Assembly: GCF_023283535.1 (NCBI RefSeq)
Contig: NZ_JAKILT010000052.1
Coordinates: forward strand, 1-41,618
DNA from: Shewanella sairae
GTDB lineage: Bacteria; Pseudomonadota; Gammaproteobacteria; Enterobacterales; Shewanellaceae
DNA: 41,618 bases
Direction of reading: 5' to 3'
Shown here: positions 17,595-26,409 of the stretch, in pieces
How the letters are laid out: each line of letters starts with the position of its first letter
How positions within the stretch are numbered: position 1 is the first letter of the stretch
Notes under the pieces: model-generated
What the model saw: only the letters and a program-made list of their open reading frames with translations
Database searches by the model: none
What the model was told of the DNA's origin: nothing
Program-made: the position numbers and the translations under genes

Positions 17595-18471
17595 CGGCAG
17601 GTCCCCGCTGCGCAGTCATCTGCTTATTCATTGCTTTGTCTTGAGTGCTATTGTCTGCTGCAACTTGTGACGAGCGAGTCGTCTGCTTGAGTATTTGCTG
17701 TTCCACTTCCGATGACTCAAGGTTTATTTGATCAACAGGTTCTGCTGCTAACTTGGATTCAGTGGCAACACTTGGATTGGTTTTGGCAGCTTGTGCCAGC
17801 AAATGTTGGCGTAAGTTCTCAGCTGTTTGCTGTTCTATGCCTGGCAATTCGATTTCGGCGCTACCGCTGCCGGCACTAAAACATTTTAACGTCGCTAAGT
17901 TGAAGTGGCGCTCGAGTGGACCATGGCTGAGGCTAACGTGCTGCAGTCTTGAATAGGGAAGCGAGGTGCGTTTAACCCACCAAAAACCTTGCTGCATAAT
18001 CAGTTCATGCTCACACACGACGTAAGCCAGTGACTTAGCATGCCGATAGCGCACATAGCTCACCACACTAATGATTAATAGTGCACCTAGGCTGACAGCG
18101 AGCACTTTTGCAGGATAGAAATCGCCGGGAAGGATGAGCACTAATGAAGCGACAACCAATAATAAACAGCTAAATATTAGGCTCTCGGTATTCACTTGCG
18201 TGTAGTGGTTAGCGTGCACGGGGTCGAGGGGGACTTGATCGAAACTCAGCCATTGCTCAGGGGCGATAGGCTGGTGGCTTGTGTGTTCACGGTGAGTTTT
18301 AACGAGTGGCGCCGATATCGCCATTTCGGCGTTATCTTGAGAGGCGTTAGGTTGTTCAGTCGATTTTTGTTTTATGCTCGTTGCTGCGGCTGAGTGGGAT
18401 GACTGTTCTATCTCAGTTTTTTGTTCGGCATGCGTTTCATGCTCTAGCTTGTTATCCATATTACTGCTCAT
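17584..18471 (-). CDS. Bacterial PH-domain membrane protein, YdbS-like, with long polar tails
   Basis: A 295-residue protein. A polar, low-complexity N-terminus (1-70, rich in E, Q, S, H) precedes two membrane helices (about 92-135) and one PH domain (YVVCEHELIMQQGFWWVKRTSLPYSRLQHVSLSHGPLERHFNLATLKCFSAG). A Q/S/T-rich C-terminal tail of about 75 residues follows. The tails are longer than usual for YdbS proteins and look disordered. It overlaps the YdbT-like gene. No strong ribosome site precedes the ATG at 18471; the in-frame ATG at 18459 is an alternative. Confidence 0.8.
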   Translation of the reverse strand: MSSNMDNKLEHETHAEQKTEIEQSSHSAAATSIKQKSTEQPNASQDNAEMAISAPLVKTHREHTSHQPIAPEQWLSFDQVPLDPVHANHYTQVNTESLIFSCLLLVVASLVLILPGDFYPAKVLAVSLGALLIISVVSYVRYRHAKSLAYVVCEHELIMQQGFWWVKRTSLPYSRLQHVSLSHGPLERHFNLATLKCFSAGSGSAEIELPGIEQQTAENLRQHLLAQAAKTNPSVATESKLAAEPVDQINLESSEVEQQILKQTTRSSQVAADNSTQDKAMNKQMTAQRGPADDA

Positions 18472-18655
18472 GTGTCACCGTTCATGTGATTGCCTTAGCT
18501 CCTCTGTTCTAATCGACTATATCAGCATGGCAGAGGTTTTCGCTACAGTGAGACATATTTGGCAACATATTGTGGTAAATGTACTGCTCGGCTACTTGTT
18601 ATTTATGCTCAATCACGTAGTTTATCGGCAACTCTTAATAACAATCGCTAAAAAT

Positions 18656-18952
18656 ATGAGTCTTAACTTTACTGGTTCGAAACAACAGAAAGCCTTTTTA
18701 AGAAAGTTGTATATCGCTTATTTAATCGATAGTGAGCGTCATAACTTGTTGTCGCTACACAAATTAACAGAAATGCCTCGGCGTACCCTACAAGACGCCA
18801 TCGCAGCGCTGGCAGATTTAGCCATTGAGTGTGAGTTTGTCCAAGACGGTGAGCGCAATAATGCCGGCTATTACCGCATAAATCATTGGGGCGCGATTGA
18901 AAGAAATTGGGTTGCAGCAAATCTAGAGCAAATAATCTCAGAGCTGAACTAA
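18656..18952 (+). CDS. Winged-helix DNA-binding protein (HTH_43-like)
   Basis: I place the start at ATG 18656 (MSLNFTGSKQQKAF), giving 98 residues. The open frame extends further upstream, but that part overlaps the divergent PH gene's 5' end. The visible core is LHKLTEMPRRTLQDAIAALADLAIECEFVQDGERNNAGYYRINHWGAIERNW, a helix-turn-helix plus wing that I recall from small transcription-factor-like proteins in Shewanella and relatives. No strong ribosome site is present, so the start is uncertain. Target unknown. Confidence 0.65.
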   Translation: MSLNFTGSKQQKAFLRKLYIAYLIDSERHNLLSLHKLTEMPRRTLQDAIAALADLAIECEFVQDGERNNAGYYRINHWGAIERNWVAANLEQIISELN

Positions 18953-19044
18953 TTAAATGAAGCTGACTCAACGGCTCTCATTCGATGGTTCTCATCCAAT
19001 GGAGTGCCTACAATAGAACGTTATTGAGTTCTATTGTGTCAACA

Positions 19045-19070
19045 CAAGGGGAGTTCTCCCCTTGTTGATT
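19045..19070 (+). terminator. Hairpin, possible terminator
   Basis: CAAGGGGAG (19045-19053) pairs with CTCCCCTTG (19056-19064) and is followed by TTGATTTG. It lies about 90 bases after the winged-helix gene. The loop is very short and the T run weak. Confidence 0.5.
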
Positions 19071-19221
19071 TGTGCCATTCTTTTGTCTTCGGCTTTGCAA
19101 AGTCACTTGGATTTAACACAAAATTAAGCCTTGCTTATTACACTGCGCGATCCTTTGACGCGCACGTCTGTGATGCGCGTTGTTTAGACCGTGTTTATTG
19201 CATATTTAATAGGAGCACAAC

Positions 19222-20040
19222 GTGCTTGCGAATGTTTCTGGCTTACAGTCAAAACTAAAGAAAATCGATAATAGTAAGTTTTTTCAAGGCTTCATTATTT
19301 TCGTTATTGTAGTTTCAGCGCTATCAATAGGCGCGCACACCTACCACTTACCAGGGTGGATGGAGAGCAGTCTCGCACTGCTTGATATCGGTATTACAGT
19401 ATTTTTTGCCATCGAGATTGTGATCCGCTTTTTAGCCAGCGACGGCCCCAAGCGCTTTTTCAGTAATGGTTGGAACGTATTCGACACCATCATTGTGATT
19501 GGTAGTCTAATTCCTGCCGGGGGCTCTGCAATATTGCTGGCAAGGTTACTGCGTATTTTTAGAGTACTGCGTCTAGTGTCGATGATCCCAGAGCTCAGAA
19601 TGCTAGTTAATGCGCTGTTAAAAGCGATTCCTCGCATGGGCTATATCGCATTATTGATGTTTGTGATTTTCTACATTTATGGCGCGATTGGCAGCATGTT
19701 CTTCGCCCATGTTAATGATTTCCTTTGGGGCGATGTGTCGGTTGCTATGCTGACTTTGTTTAGAATATCGACCTTCGAGTCTTGGACTTCAATCATGTAC
19801 GAGACCATGGCGGTATATCCGCTGAGTTGGATCTACTATCTAAGTTTTATCTTTTTAACCGCGTTCGTATTTTTGAATATGATGGTAGGTGCTGTGCTAG
19901 ATGTAATGACCCAAGAAACCGCCGCAATGCGCGGTGAAGAGGCTGATGACACTGACAAACCTGCTAGCGCAGCTGATGTTGCAGAGCTGAAGCAACAGAT
20001 AGAGGAACTAAAAGGCTTATTACTGCAAAAGGCCAGCTAG
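19222..20040 (+). CDS. Voltage-gated cation channel of the NavBac type
   Basis: A 272-residue six-helix channel subunit that should form homotetramers in the inner membrane. S4 carries arginines every third residue (R108, R111, R114, R117, in LLARLLRIFRVLRLV). The pore loop is LFRISTFESWTSIMYE, with E186 in the selectivity filter position of bacterial sodium channels (TLESW in NaChBac, here TFESW). S6 is FLTAFVFLNMMVGAVLDVM. The C-terminus (VAELKQQIEELKGLLLQ) is the coiled coil that bundles the tetramer. The start is GTG 19222, fixed by AGGAG six bases upstream. It stands alone. Confidence 0.88.
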   Translation: MLANVSGLQSKLKKIDNSKFFQGFIIFVIVVSALSIGAHTYHLPGWMESSLALLDIGITVFFAIEIVIRFLASDGPKRFFSNGWNVFDTIIVIGSLIPAGGSAILLARLLRIFRVLRLVSMIPELRMLVNALLKAIPRMGYIALLMFVIFYIYGAIGSMFFAHVNDFLWGDVSVAMLTLFRISTFESWTSIMYETMAVYPLSWIYYLSFIFLTAFVFLNMMVGAVLDVMTQETAAMRGEEADDTDKPASAADVAELKQQIEELKGLLLQKAS

Positions 20041-20068
20041 GGAAGAAAGTGGGCTCTTAGCATTCCTC

Positions 20069-20109
20069 ATTCATATTTTTTCACAATGTTGGTTTTTTAA
20101 TTCATATTT
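20069..20109 (+). promoter_or_regulatory. Paired TorR-box-like sites upstream of torF
   Basis: ATTCATATTT starts at 20069 and 20100, 31 bases apart. The core TTCATAT equals the last seven bases of the E. coli TorR box CTGTTCATAT. The same pair with the same 31-base spacing occurs upstream of torE. The sites are about 200 bases before torF, which is distant, so the link to torF is an inference. Confidence 0.45.
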
Positions 20110-20145
20110 ACTCTCAAGGTTGTTAATAACTTGAGAGTAAGCTTT
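20109..20145 (+). terminator. Inverted repeat, possible terminator of the channel gene
   Basis: TACTCTCAAG (20109-20118) pairs perfectly with CTTGAGAGTA (20130-20139) around an 11-base loop, followed by AGCTTTTCC. It overlaps the end of the second TorR-like box. Confidence 0.5.
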
Positions 20146-20298
20146 TCCTAAATATAGAGACAAGCTTAGATAAAAACCTAAATTGTAAACTTAGGCTAAT
20201 TGCTAGATTAGTATAAGCTGATATTGTTAAGCTTAACTAAATCAATTAACCGCGTAAGTTGACAGCTTAGATTGATAACTTAGATCGAAAATATTGGG

Positions 20299-21045
20299 AT
20301 GATGATTATGAAATTTACACATGCAATTATGCTAGGCAGTTTAGCAATGGCAACCATGGGTAGCGCAGTCGCTGCTGATGATAACGAACTGCTTGGCGGC
20401 CAAATTAGCGGCAATGTTAAGTTTGCAACTGACTATGTGTTCCGTGGTGAATCTGAAACCATGGACGGCGATGTACCAGTGGTACAGGGCACACTTGGTT
20501 GGGCTAATGATGACGGCTGGTACACAGGTGTATTTGCTTCGAACATCAAATTTGCTGATCCGAATTTAGAAATTGTTACCGCGCCTTATATTGGTAAAGC
20601 AGGTGCATTCGGCGATAGCGGTTTTACTTATGATGTCATGGTATTTTCATATCTTTATCCTGGTGCTTCTTATTCAAACTACACAGAGCTTTGGGTACGT
20701 GTGGCTAAGCAGTTTGGTCAAGCAAATATTCAGCTCGAAGTTACACCAACGTTAGACGACTGGTTTGGTGTTGATGGCTGGCAGGGGGTGAACTATGCGG
20801 TTCACCCAAGCTATGACTTTAATAACGGCGTTAAATTGTCGGGTTCTTTCGGCTATCAAGATCTTGATGGTGAAGGCGCAGAAGGTTGGACTCACTGGAA
20901 CCTTGGTGTTGAAGCTAATTACGTTGGACTGACTTTCGATTTACGCTACCACGGAAGCTCAGTTGATGAATCACACCTTGTTTATGGTGACCAAACAAAA
21001 ATCTTCGACGATCGCGTCGTATTTGGCGTAAGTAAAAGTTTTTAA
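20299..21045 (+). CDS. torF: TorF family putative porin
   Basis: A 248-residue outer-membrane protein of the TorF family. A signal peptide (MKFTHAIMLGSLAMATMGSAVA) precedes ADDNELLGGQISGNVKFATDYVFRGESET. The ATYxFRG-like opening, the GWYTGVFASNI strand and the C-terminal VFGVSKSF are characteristic. The ATG at 20308 (MKFTH) may be the true start; ATGs at 20299 and 20302 precede it in frame and none has a strong ribosome site. It is the gene before torR and is thought to act in TMAO metabolism, probably as a channel; transport has not been shown from sequence. Confidence 0.88.
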   Translation: MMIMKFTHAIMLGSLAMATMGSAVAADDNELLGGQISGNVKFATDYVFRGESETMDGDVPVVQGTLGWANDDGWYTGVFASNIKFADPNLEIVTAPYIGKAGAFGDSGFTYDVMVFSYLYPGASYSNYTELWVRVAKQFGQANIQLEVTPTLDDWFGVDGWQGVNYAVHPSYDFNNGVKLSGSFGYQDLDGEGAEGWTHWNLGVEANYVGLTFDLRYHGSSVDESHLVYGDQTKIFDDRVVFGVSKSF

Positions 21046-21093
21046 TTTGCATATGCCAAAAATGAATTAGTAAGTGCTAATGCATTGATAAAT

Positions 21094-21123
21094 AAAAGCC
21101 AACTCCTTTGAGTTGGCTTTTTT
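21094..21123 (+). terminator. Rho-independent terminator after torF
   Basis: AAAAGCCAACTC (21094-21105) pairs with GAGTTGGCTTTT (21110-21121) around a four-base loop and is followed by further T. It separates torF from torR. Confidence 0.9.
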
Positions 21124-21254
21124 GTGGCTGAGTATTTTTGGATTTTAGTCGTAAACATTTCAACTGCTCGCTTTACGCGCTAACTTGTGTATATTATGTG
21201 GCGCAATTTTGCGGACGCTTTTGTCGATAAAAGTGGTTTAGGTTGAGGTGATAT

Positions 21255-21965
21255 ATGGCATACCGGGTACTGGTTGTTGATGATGAAGCCGTCATTAGAG
21301 CTAGGTTAAAAGGTTATTTTGAGAAAGAGGGCTATGAAGTGCTCGAAGCTCAAGATGGTGACCAAATGTGGGCCGAATTTGACCGCCAGCATATCGACTT
21401 AGTCATGCTTGATATCAATTTACCAGGAGTAGATGGTTTGAGCTTAGCTCGTGAGCTACGAAGCCGCAGCCATGTTGGTATTATTTTAGTCACAGGTCGT
21501 GATGAAACCATCGATAAGATCGTTGGTTTAGAAATGGGCGCTGATGACTACGTGACCAAACCGTTTGAATTACGTGAGTTACTGGTACGGGTGAAGAACT
21601 TACTGTGGCGTATGTCTTTAGTGAAAAAGGCCGTTGCCGATAGCGCTGAGCAAGACGATCCCAACGACAATATTATCGCGTTTAACGATTACGTATTAGA
21701 GCTTAATAGTCGCCAATTAACCCACAAAGATGAACAAATAAAGCTGACAAAAGCCGAGTTTGAACTGTTAACTGCGTTTTCATTGCATCCACAACAAGTA
21801 TTATCGCGTGAGCGCTTGATGATGCAAACAAGCCATCGAAATCAAGATGTTAATGACCGCACTATTGACGTTATTATTCGTAGGCTACGCAACAAGTTAT
21901 CTGCAGAGTTATTTGTGACAGTGCACGGTGAAGGTTACTTATTTGCCGCTAAGGTCAAAGATTAA
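21255..21965 (+). CDS. torR: TorR, OmpR-family response regulator of TMAO respiration
   Basis: A 236-residue regulator. The receiver has D10/D11 (VVDDE), phospho-acceptor D53 (VMLDINLPG) and K about 104 (DDYVTKPFELRELL). The C-terminal OmpR-type winged helix includes LTKAEFELLTAF, RERLMMQ and DRTIDVIIRRLRNKL. It accepts phosphate from TorS and activates torECAD. GAGGTGAT precedes the ATG. It is separated from torF by a terminator and is convergent with torT, with only 13 bases between the stops, so it is transcribed on its own. Confidence 0.93.
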   Translation: MAYRVLVVDDEAVIRARLKGYFEKEGYEVLEAQDGDQMWAEFDRQHIDLVMLDINLPGVDGLSLARELRSRSHVGIILVTGRDETIDKIVGLEMGADDYVTKPFELRELLVRVKNLLWRMSLVKKAVADSAEQDDPNDNIIAFNDYVLELNSRQLTHKDEQIKLTKAEFELLTAFSLHPQQVLSRERLMMQTSHRNQDVNDRTIDVIIRRLRNKLSAELFVTVHGEGYLFAAKVKD

Positions 21966-21978
21966 TTTATAAGCGCAG

Positions 21979-23040
21979 CTAACTCTCATTAACCCGATAA
22001 ATAGGGTAATAGTCTGCTGGCGGTAAGCTGGTTTTTAGCACATTTTTGTTGATGTGATTGGGATAAAGACTTTGGATCTCAGGCCCAATATCGCCAAAGG
22101 GTTTAGCTCCTTCAAGCTCTCTAACGCTTATATCAATTGCGAGCTTTCCTTGCAGCACCACTTGGTCGTCGTTACTAAAGGCGACTTTACCGCGATAAAT
22201 GCCACGTAACACCGCAGGTGAAAGATAACTGCTAATCAGTTTAATTTTATCTGTTAGCTGATATTGCCTGAGTATGCTGACGGCCGCTTCAACTGCGACA
22301 GCGCTACCTAAAATATAATCGGGTGTTTGCGTATCAAGTAAGGCTTCTAACTCATCACGGTAAAGATTACGGTTGTTGTCAGCATGATGTACTGCGCTAA
22401 TGCTGACGTTACTGCCTTTGACGGTATCAATCAGCCCTTGCTCTACAGAATTGCTGCCACCCAACTTGTCGGGGCCAGTTAAGAGGGCAATGGTGGTTGG
22501 CTGTTGAGTTTGCTGCTTAACGTAATTACCCGCGCTTACGCCCATTTGATACCAGTTAACACCAATTCGGGTATTGACCTTATTGTGCTTGAGACGATTG
22601 ACTAAAGCGGTAATGGGTTTGGTGATAGGCGCTGAGTAATAATCTAAAAGCTTAGGGCTGACACTGCCAATAATAATGGCATCAAAATCTTGCTTCATGC
22701 AGCTATCAAGCTGAGCGAGCTGCTTATCTAAGCCATAATAGCTGCCTGCTTCAAACAGGGCTAACTTAATACCGAGCTTTTTAGATTGCTGTACAAGGCC
22801 ATAGTTAATTCCGGTCCAATAAGTGTCTTTGAGGTGTGGCAATAACACACAAATTCGCCAGGCTTGTTTGGCTGATTGCAGTGGCGCTAACGTGAGTGGT
22901 GTTGTTTGCTGGTGGGTTGCTTCATAGGGGGTTCTTTGTTCAAGTGACCAGCTTGATGCAGCAGGCTGCGCACAAGCAAAAGGGCTTAAAAGACTTAAGC
23001 CTAAAACGAGTAGTAATCGTTGCTGCAGCAGGTTAACCAT
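21979..23040 (-). CDS. torT: TorT, periplasmic TMAO-sensing protein
   Basis: A 353-residue periplasmic binding protein of the type-1 sugar-binding fold (PeripBP/LacI-like): ICVLLPHLKDTYWTGINYGLVQQSKKLGIKLALFEAG, DAIIIGSVSPKLLD and TIALLTGPDKLGGSNSVEQG. The N-terminus (MVNLLQQRLLLVLGLSLLSPFACA) is a signal peptide. TorT binds TMAO and presents the signal to the periplasmic part of TorS. It is divergent from torS with 126 bases between the starts, a region full of AGTATA-type palindromes. Confidence 0.93.
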   Translation of the reverse strand: MVNLLQQRLLLVLGLSLLSPFACAQPAASSWSLEQRTPYEATHQQTTPLTLAPLQSAKQAWRICVLLPHLKDTYWTGINYGLVQQSKKLGIKLALFEAGSYYGLDKQLAQLDSCMKQDFDAIIIGSVSPKLLDYYSAPITKPITALVNRLKHNKVNTRIGVNWYQMGVSAGNYVKQQTQQPTTIALLTGPDKLGGSNSVEQGLIDTVKGSNVSISAVHHADNNRNLYRDELEALLDTQTPDYILGSAVAVEAAVSILRQYQLTDKIKLISSYLSPAVLRGIYRGKVAFSNDDQVVLQGKLAIDISVRELEGAKPFGDIGPEIQSLYPNHINKNVLKTSLPPADYYPIYRVNES

Positions 23041-23083
23041 GGATAAGGTCTCTTTGAATCGATTGAGTAAAGGGTTAATCGCA

Positions 23084-23141
23084 ATCAGTATAAAGATTTG
23101 GTCGCCCTGAACAGATCAACTTCTTATACTGATTAGTATAA
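23084..23141. promoter_or_regulatory. Nested palindromes between torT and torS
   Basis: ATCAGTATAA (23084-23093) is perfectly inverted at 23124-23133 (TTATACTGAT), and the latter overlaps a second palindrome, TATACTGATTAGTATA (23125-23140). An eleven-base element, GATTAGTATAA, at 23131 also occurs upstream of torF at 20206. The region could hold the two divergent -10 hexamers or sites for a shared regulator. Confidence 0.4.
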
Positions 23142-23166
23142 TATTGTACCAGCTTAACAGATAACA

Positions 23167-26100
23167 GTGAGTGTAGTGTTTTTGCCTAAATCTCCTTTGC
23201 CCAAATTAACTCTATCCAGAAAAAGCCTTATTGGCCGACTTATGCTGGCATTTGGCCTACTAGGCTCATTGTTATTGCTGTTGGTGACGCTAGGAAGCAT
23301 TAGCTTACGTGGCCTGCAAGAGGCGGATAAATATTTATATAACCGCGCACTACCGGCGTCAGAGGCGGCAAGTCAGTTGGCGTTATCAAGTAGCGCACTT
23401 GCTGAAAATGCCAAACAGCTGGGGCTGACCGAGGACGAATCTCAACGTCAGTTTGTTGGCCGAAAGCTATCAATTGAAAGCGCCACCATGTTGGGTGAGA
23501 TTAAAATTCTCAAGGCGCTTGAGGTCAATTTTGACTTCAGTCTTGAACAAAGTGCATCAGAGATCATTGTTGATATTTCAAAGCTAGGAGAGCAGGTCGG
23601 TCAACGTATTGCGGTTAGCAGCGATTTGCAGCAACAAGGTCGAGCATTAGTTGATGCAGCGAATAAAAGTACCGAGTTATTATTAGCTGAGTTAGCCATT
23701 GTTGATTCAGGGATTTTATCGAAGTTGAGCTTAGCCTACCCTGATGCCGTTGGTGCAGAAAAAACAGCGCAACTACTCGATACCCTGATTGAGCAAGATC
23801 TCGACACTCAAGAGCGGCTAAATCGTGCGCTAAAAATTGTCCACAATATTGCCTTGATAGGCCAGATGTTTCAATCGCCGGAACTGGAATCGGGAGTCTA
23901 CTCATTACTGGGAGATCTTGGTACGCGATCCCCTGAAGTGCTTTATAGTATCCCGCCGCAAATTGCCGCGCCACAGAACACTGGAATCGATGATCAAGCT
24001 AAGTTTGAAAAAGCGGTGAGTGGTGTTGAAAGCCGTTACTTGTCTTCGCTAGCGAGTCTAGCCAAGATAATTCGAGATCCTAACCGGGCTAAATCGCTAT
24101 TAGAGCAGTTTAGTGTGCTGCAAAAGCTGCCAGACAGTATCGCGTTGCAGCAAGAGTATACCCAGTTCAACCGCGCGCAAGAATTACAGCTACAAAAAAT
24201 TACAGATAAACTCGATGTGCTTAATGATGAGGTGGCGAGTACCATGCAGTTTCGACGCCTAGAAGCTGAAAATGCCAGACATGAGTATTTAAAACAGTTG
24301 AGTTGGTCAAAAGCCGGACTATGGGTCACAGGCTTTTTGATGTTCTTAGTGATTTTTGTGGTGGTTTATAAAGTAATTTATAAAGGCATTGCCTTGAAAC
24401 TCGATGCCGCCACTAAGGCGCTAGCCCAGTTGAGTTTGGGTAATACTGCAGTAACTATTGATACCCAAGGTGATGATGAGCTTGCGGCGATGGCGAGTGC
24501 CATTAAAGCTTTTAAGCAAAAGACTGACCATAACCATAAATTACAGGCTGAGCTGCGAGAAACTGCAGCAGAATTATATGAGCATAAACAAGCGCTAGAA
24601 GCCAAGGTTGAGGCGCGAACATTAGAGCTTGCCGAAGCCAATATCCAGCTGGATAAAGAATCTAAAGGCCATGAGTTAGCGCGTGATATGGCTGAGCAAG
24701 CTAACCAAGCTAAGTCGTTATTTTTGGCAACTATGAGCCATGAGATCCGTACTCCGCTTAATGGCTTGTTAGGCACGCTGACTTTACTCGGACACTCTAA
24801 CTTACCCCCTGCGCAGCAACAGATGTTGGCACTATCGCAATACAGTGGCACCTTGCTGCAAACGGTATTAAACGACATCTTAGACTTTTCTCGATTAGAG
24901 CAGCGCAAGCTCGCCAATGAGCCGCGTGCGGTCGACATCAATGAGCTGCTGGATCAAGTGCTGGCGATTATGTTGGCTGGGGCGGGTCTTGCCGGACTGA
25001 CATTACGCGGCACTCACACTGATTTACCTAAGTGGGTGTTTATCGATGGCCCCAAGCTTAGGCAGGTGTTGCTCAATCTATTAGGTAATGCGATTAAATT
25101 TACCCCTCAAGGTCTGGTTGAGCTAACAGTTGTAGCGGTGGATAACCAGTTGCAATTTAAAGTGCAAGATACCGGAGTTGGTATTGACGATACCGCGATG
25201 AAAAAGCTGTTTAAAGCTTATAGCAATGAATCAAGTAAAGGCCGAGATCGTGGTACGGGTCTTGGCTTAGCTATCAGTAAGCAGCTTGTTGAACTAATGA
25301 ATAGTGACGCCTGTAATTACTGCAATAACCAAAGGTTGGTCTCTGATATAAGCCTAAGCGATGAAGGCGTATGGGTTAATAGTGAAGTCGGTAGGGGCAG
25401 TTGTTTTGGTTTTAGTTTGCCACTAGTTATTTGTGATGGTCCTGACATAGAAGCGCAAACACAAGTCACACATGTTGAGTCGAAGAACATCTTAGTAATT
25501 GAAGACAATAAGATTAATGCCATGGTTGCTCAAGGTTTCTTGGCGCATTTAGGCCATAGCTCTGAGTTAGCAAAAAGCTGTGAGGCGGCGCGGAAGATGT
25601 ACCGTACAGACACAGCTAAGCAATACGATGGCATCATGCTGGATATTCAACTCGGCGATGGCTCTGGAGTTGAGCTATTAGCTGAACTGCAAGCCGTTAA
25701 CCAACTGGCTGGCCATAAACTCGATATCGCTGCATTTACGGCGCAGCTTCAAGCTGATGATATGCAGCACTACCAAGCTAAAGGGTTCAATTTGGTATTG
25801 ATGAAGCCGCTGGATATGCAAGCTTTATCAAACTGGCTGGGCACGGCAAAGCCTTTGGCTAATGAGACGCCCTTAGCCTCTATAGGGCCTTTAGCGAATC
25901 AAAAGCCCTTAGCCAGCATAGAGCCCTTAGCCAGTAAAAAACCATTAGCTAATAAACAGCCTTTAATCGCATTAGACCAAATTAGCTCCAATGCGAAATT
26001 ATTAGATGAAGCCCAACTGCAGCAAGACCTGAGTTATCTGGGTCTTGAAACCGTGCAAGAGTTAGCTGAGTTGTTTAAACAAACCAGTGAAGTGCACTTT

Positions 26101-26325
26101 ACTGGTTTATTGCAACAAGGTGCTGATGTCGAGCATATCTTACACGCGCTAAAAGGCAGTAGCGCTAATATGGGGCTGGGTGCTTTAGCTGCGCGCTGTA
26201 AAGCGCTTGAAAAGACAGGGTTTAACCAACATGACTATCAAATGACAGAACATGATTCACTGCAACAATTATGGCAAGCTTCATTAGCTGCCTTAGAGGC
26301 ATGGATTGCAGAGCAACAGGGGTAA
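23167..26325 (+). CDS. torS: TorS, hybrid sensor kinase for TMAO
   Basis: A 1052-residue unorthodox kinase. TM1 (about 25-48) is followed by a helical periplasmic sensor domain (about 50-382), TM2 (383-403), a HAMP region (to about 460), a coiled coil, HisKA with H525 (MSHEIRTPLNG), a HATPase domain (NLLGNAIKF, DTGVGID, GTGLGLAIS), a receiver with D826 (MLDIQLGDG), and an Hpt domain with H993 (ILHALKGSSANMG). Phosphate would run H525 to D826 to H993 and on to TorR. Seven six-residue PLA-type repeats (895-936) link receiver and Hpt. The start is GTG 23167, without a strong ribosome site, so nearby GTG or TTG codons are possible. Confidence 0.92.
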   Translation: MSVVFLPKSPLPKLTLSRKSLIGRLMLAFGLLGSLLLLLVTLGSISLRGLQEADKYLYNRALPASEAASQLALSSSALAENAKQLGLTEDESQRQFVGRKLSIESATMLGEIKILKALEVNFDFSLEQSASEIIVDISKLGEQVGQRIAVSSDLQQQGRALVDAANKSTELLLAELAIVDSGILSKLSLAYPDAVGAEKTAQLLDTLIEQDLDTQERLNRALKIVHNIALIGQMFQSPELESGVYSLLGDLGTRSPEVLYSIPPQIAAPQNTGIDDQAKFEKAVSGVESRYLSSLASLAKIIRDPNRAKSLLEQFSVLQKLPDSIALQQEYTQFNRAQELQLQKITDKLDVLNDEVASTMQFRRLEAENARHEYLKQLSWSKAGLWVTGFLMFLVIFVVVYKVIYKGIALKLDAATKALAQLSLGNTAVTIDTQGDDELAAMASAIKAFKQKTDHNHKLQAELRETAAELYEHKQALEAKVEARTLELAEANIQLDKESKGHELARDMAEQANQAKSLFLATMSHEIRTPLNGLLGTLTLLGHSNLPPAQQQMLALSQYSGTLLQTVLNDILDFSRLEQRKLANEPRAVDINELLDQVLAIMLAGAGLAGLTLRGTHTDLPKWVFIDGPKLRQVLLNLLGNAIKFTPQGLVELTVVAVDNQLQFKVQDTGVGIDDTAMKKLFKAYSNESSKGRDRGTGLGLAISKQLVELMNSDACNYCNNQRLVSDISLSDEGVWVNSEVGRGSCFGFSLPLVICDGPDIEAQTQVTHVESKNILVIEDNKINAMVAQGFLAHLGHSSELAKSCEAARKMYRTDTAKQYDGIMLDIQLGDGSGVELLAELQAVNQLAGHKLDIAAFTAQLQADDMQHYQAKGFNLVLMKPLDMQALSNWLGTAKPLANETPLASIGPLANQKPLASIEPLASKKPLANKQPLIALDQISSNAKLLDEAQLQQDLSYLGLETVQELAELFKQTSEVHFTGLLQQGADVEHILHALKGSSANMGLGALAARCKALEKTGFNQHDYQMTEHDSLQQLWQASLAALEAWIAEQQG
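25849..25974 (+). repeat. Seven 18-bp tandem repeats inside torS
   Basis: Seven consecutive six-codon units: KPLANE, TPLASI, GPLANQ, KPLASI, EPLASK, KPLANK, QPLIAL. They form the linker between the receiver and Hpt domains. The DNA units are similar but not identical, so the array is not fresh. Confidence 0.85.
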
Positions 26326-26349
26326 CGACTAAGTCGGCTGGAAGTGGTG

Positions 26350-26393
26350 GCTGGCTTATCAACTTTACTGTCATTAAGGGCAATGAAGCCAGC
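26350..26393. repeat. Inverted repeat between convergent torS and pilin genes
   Basis: GCTGGCTT (26350-26357) pairs with AAGCCAGC (26386-26393) around 28 bases. It may act as a weak transcription end for either gene; no T run is present. Confidence 0.35.
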
Positions 26394-26409
26394 AGGGGGC
26401 GTTTTAAAA

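Noticed and set aside
18374..18655. N-terminal 94 residues of the longer winged-helix frame
   Set aside because: This part overlaps the divergent PH-domain gene's 5' end and does not look like a protein domain; the family-like sequence begins at MSLNF.
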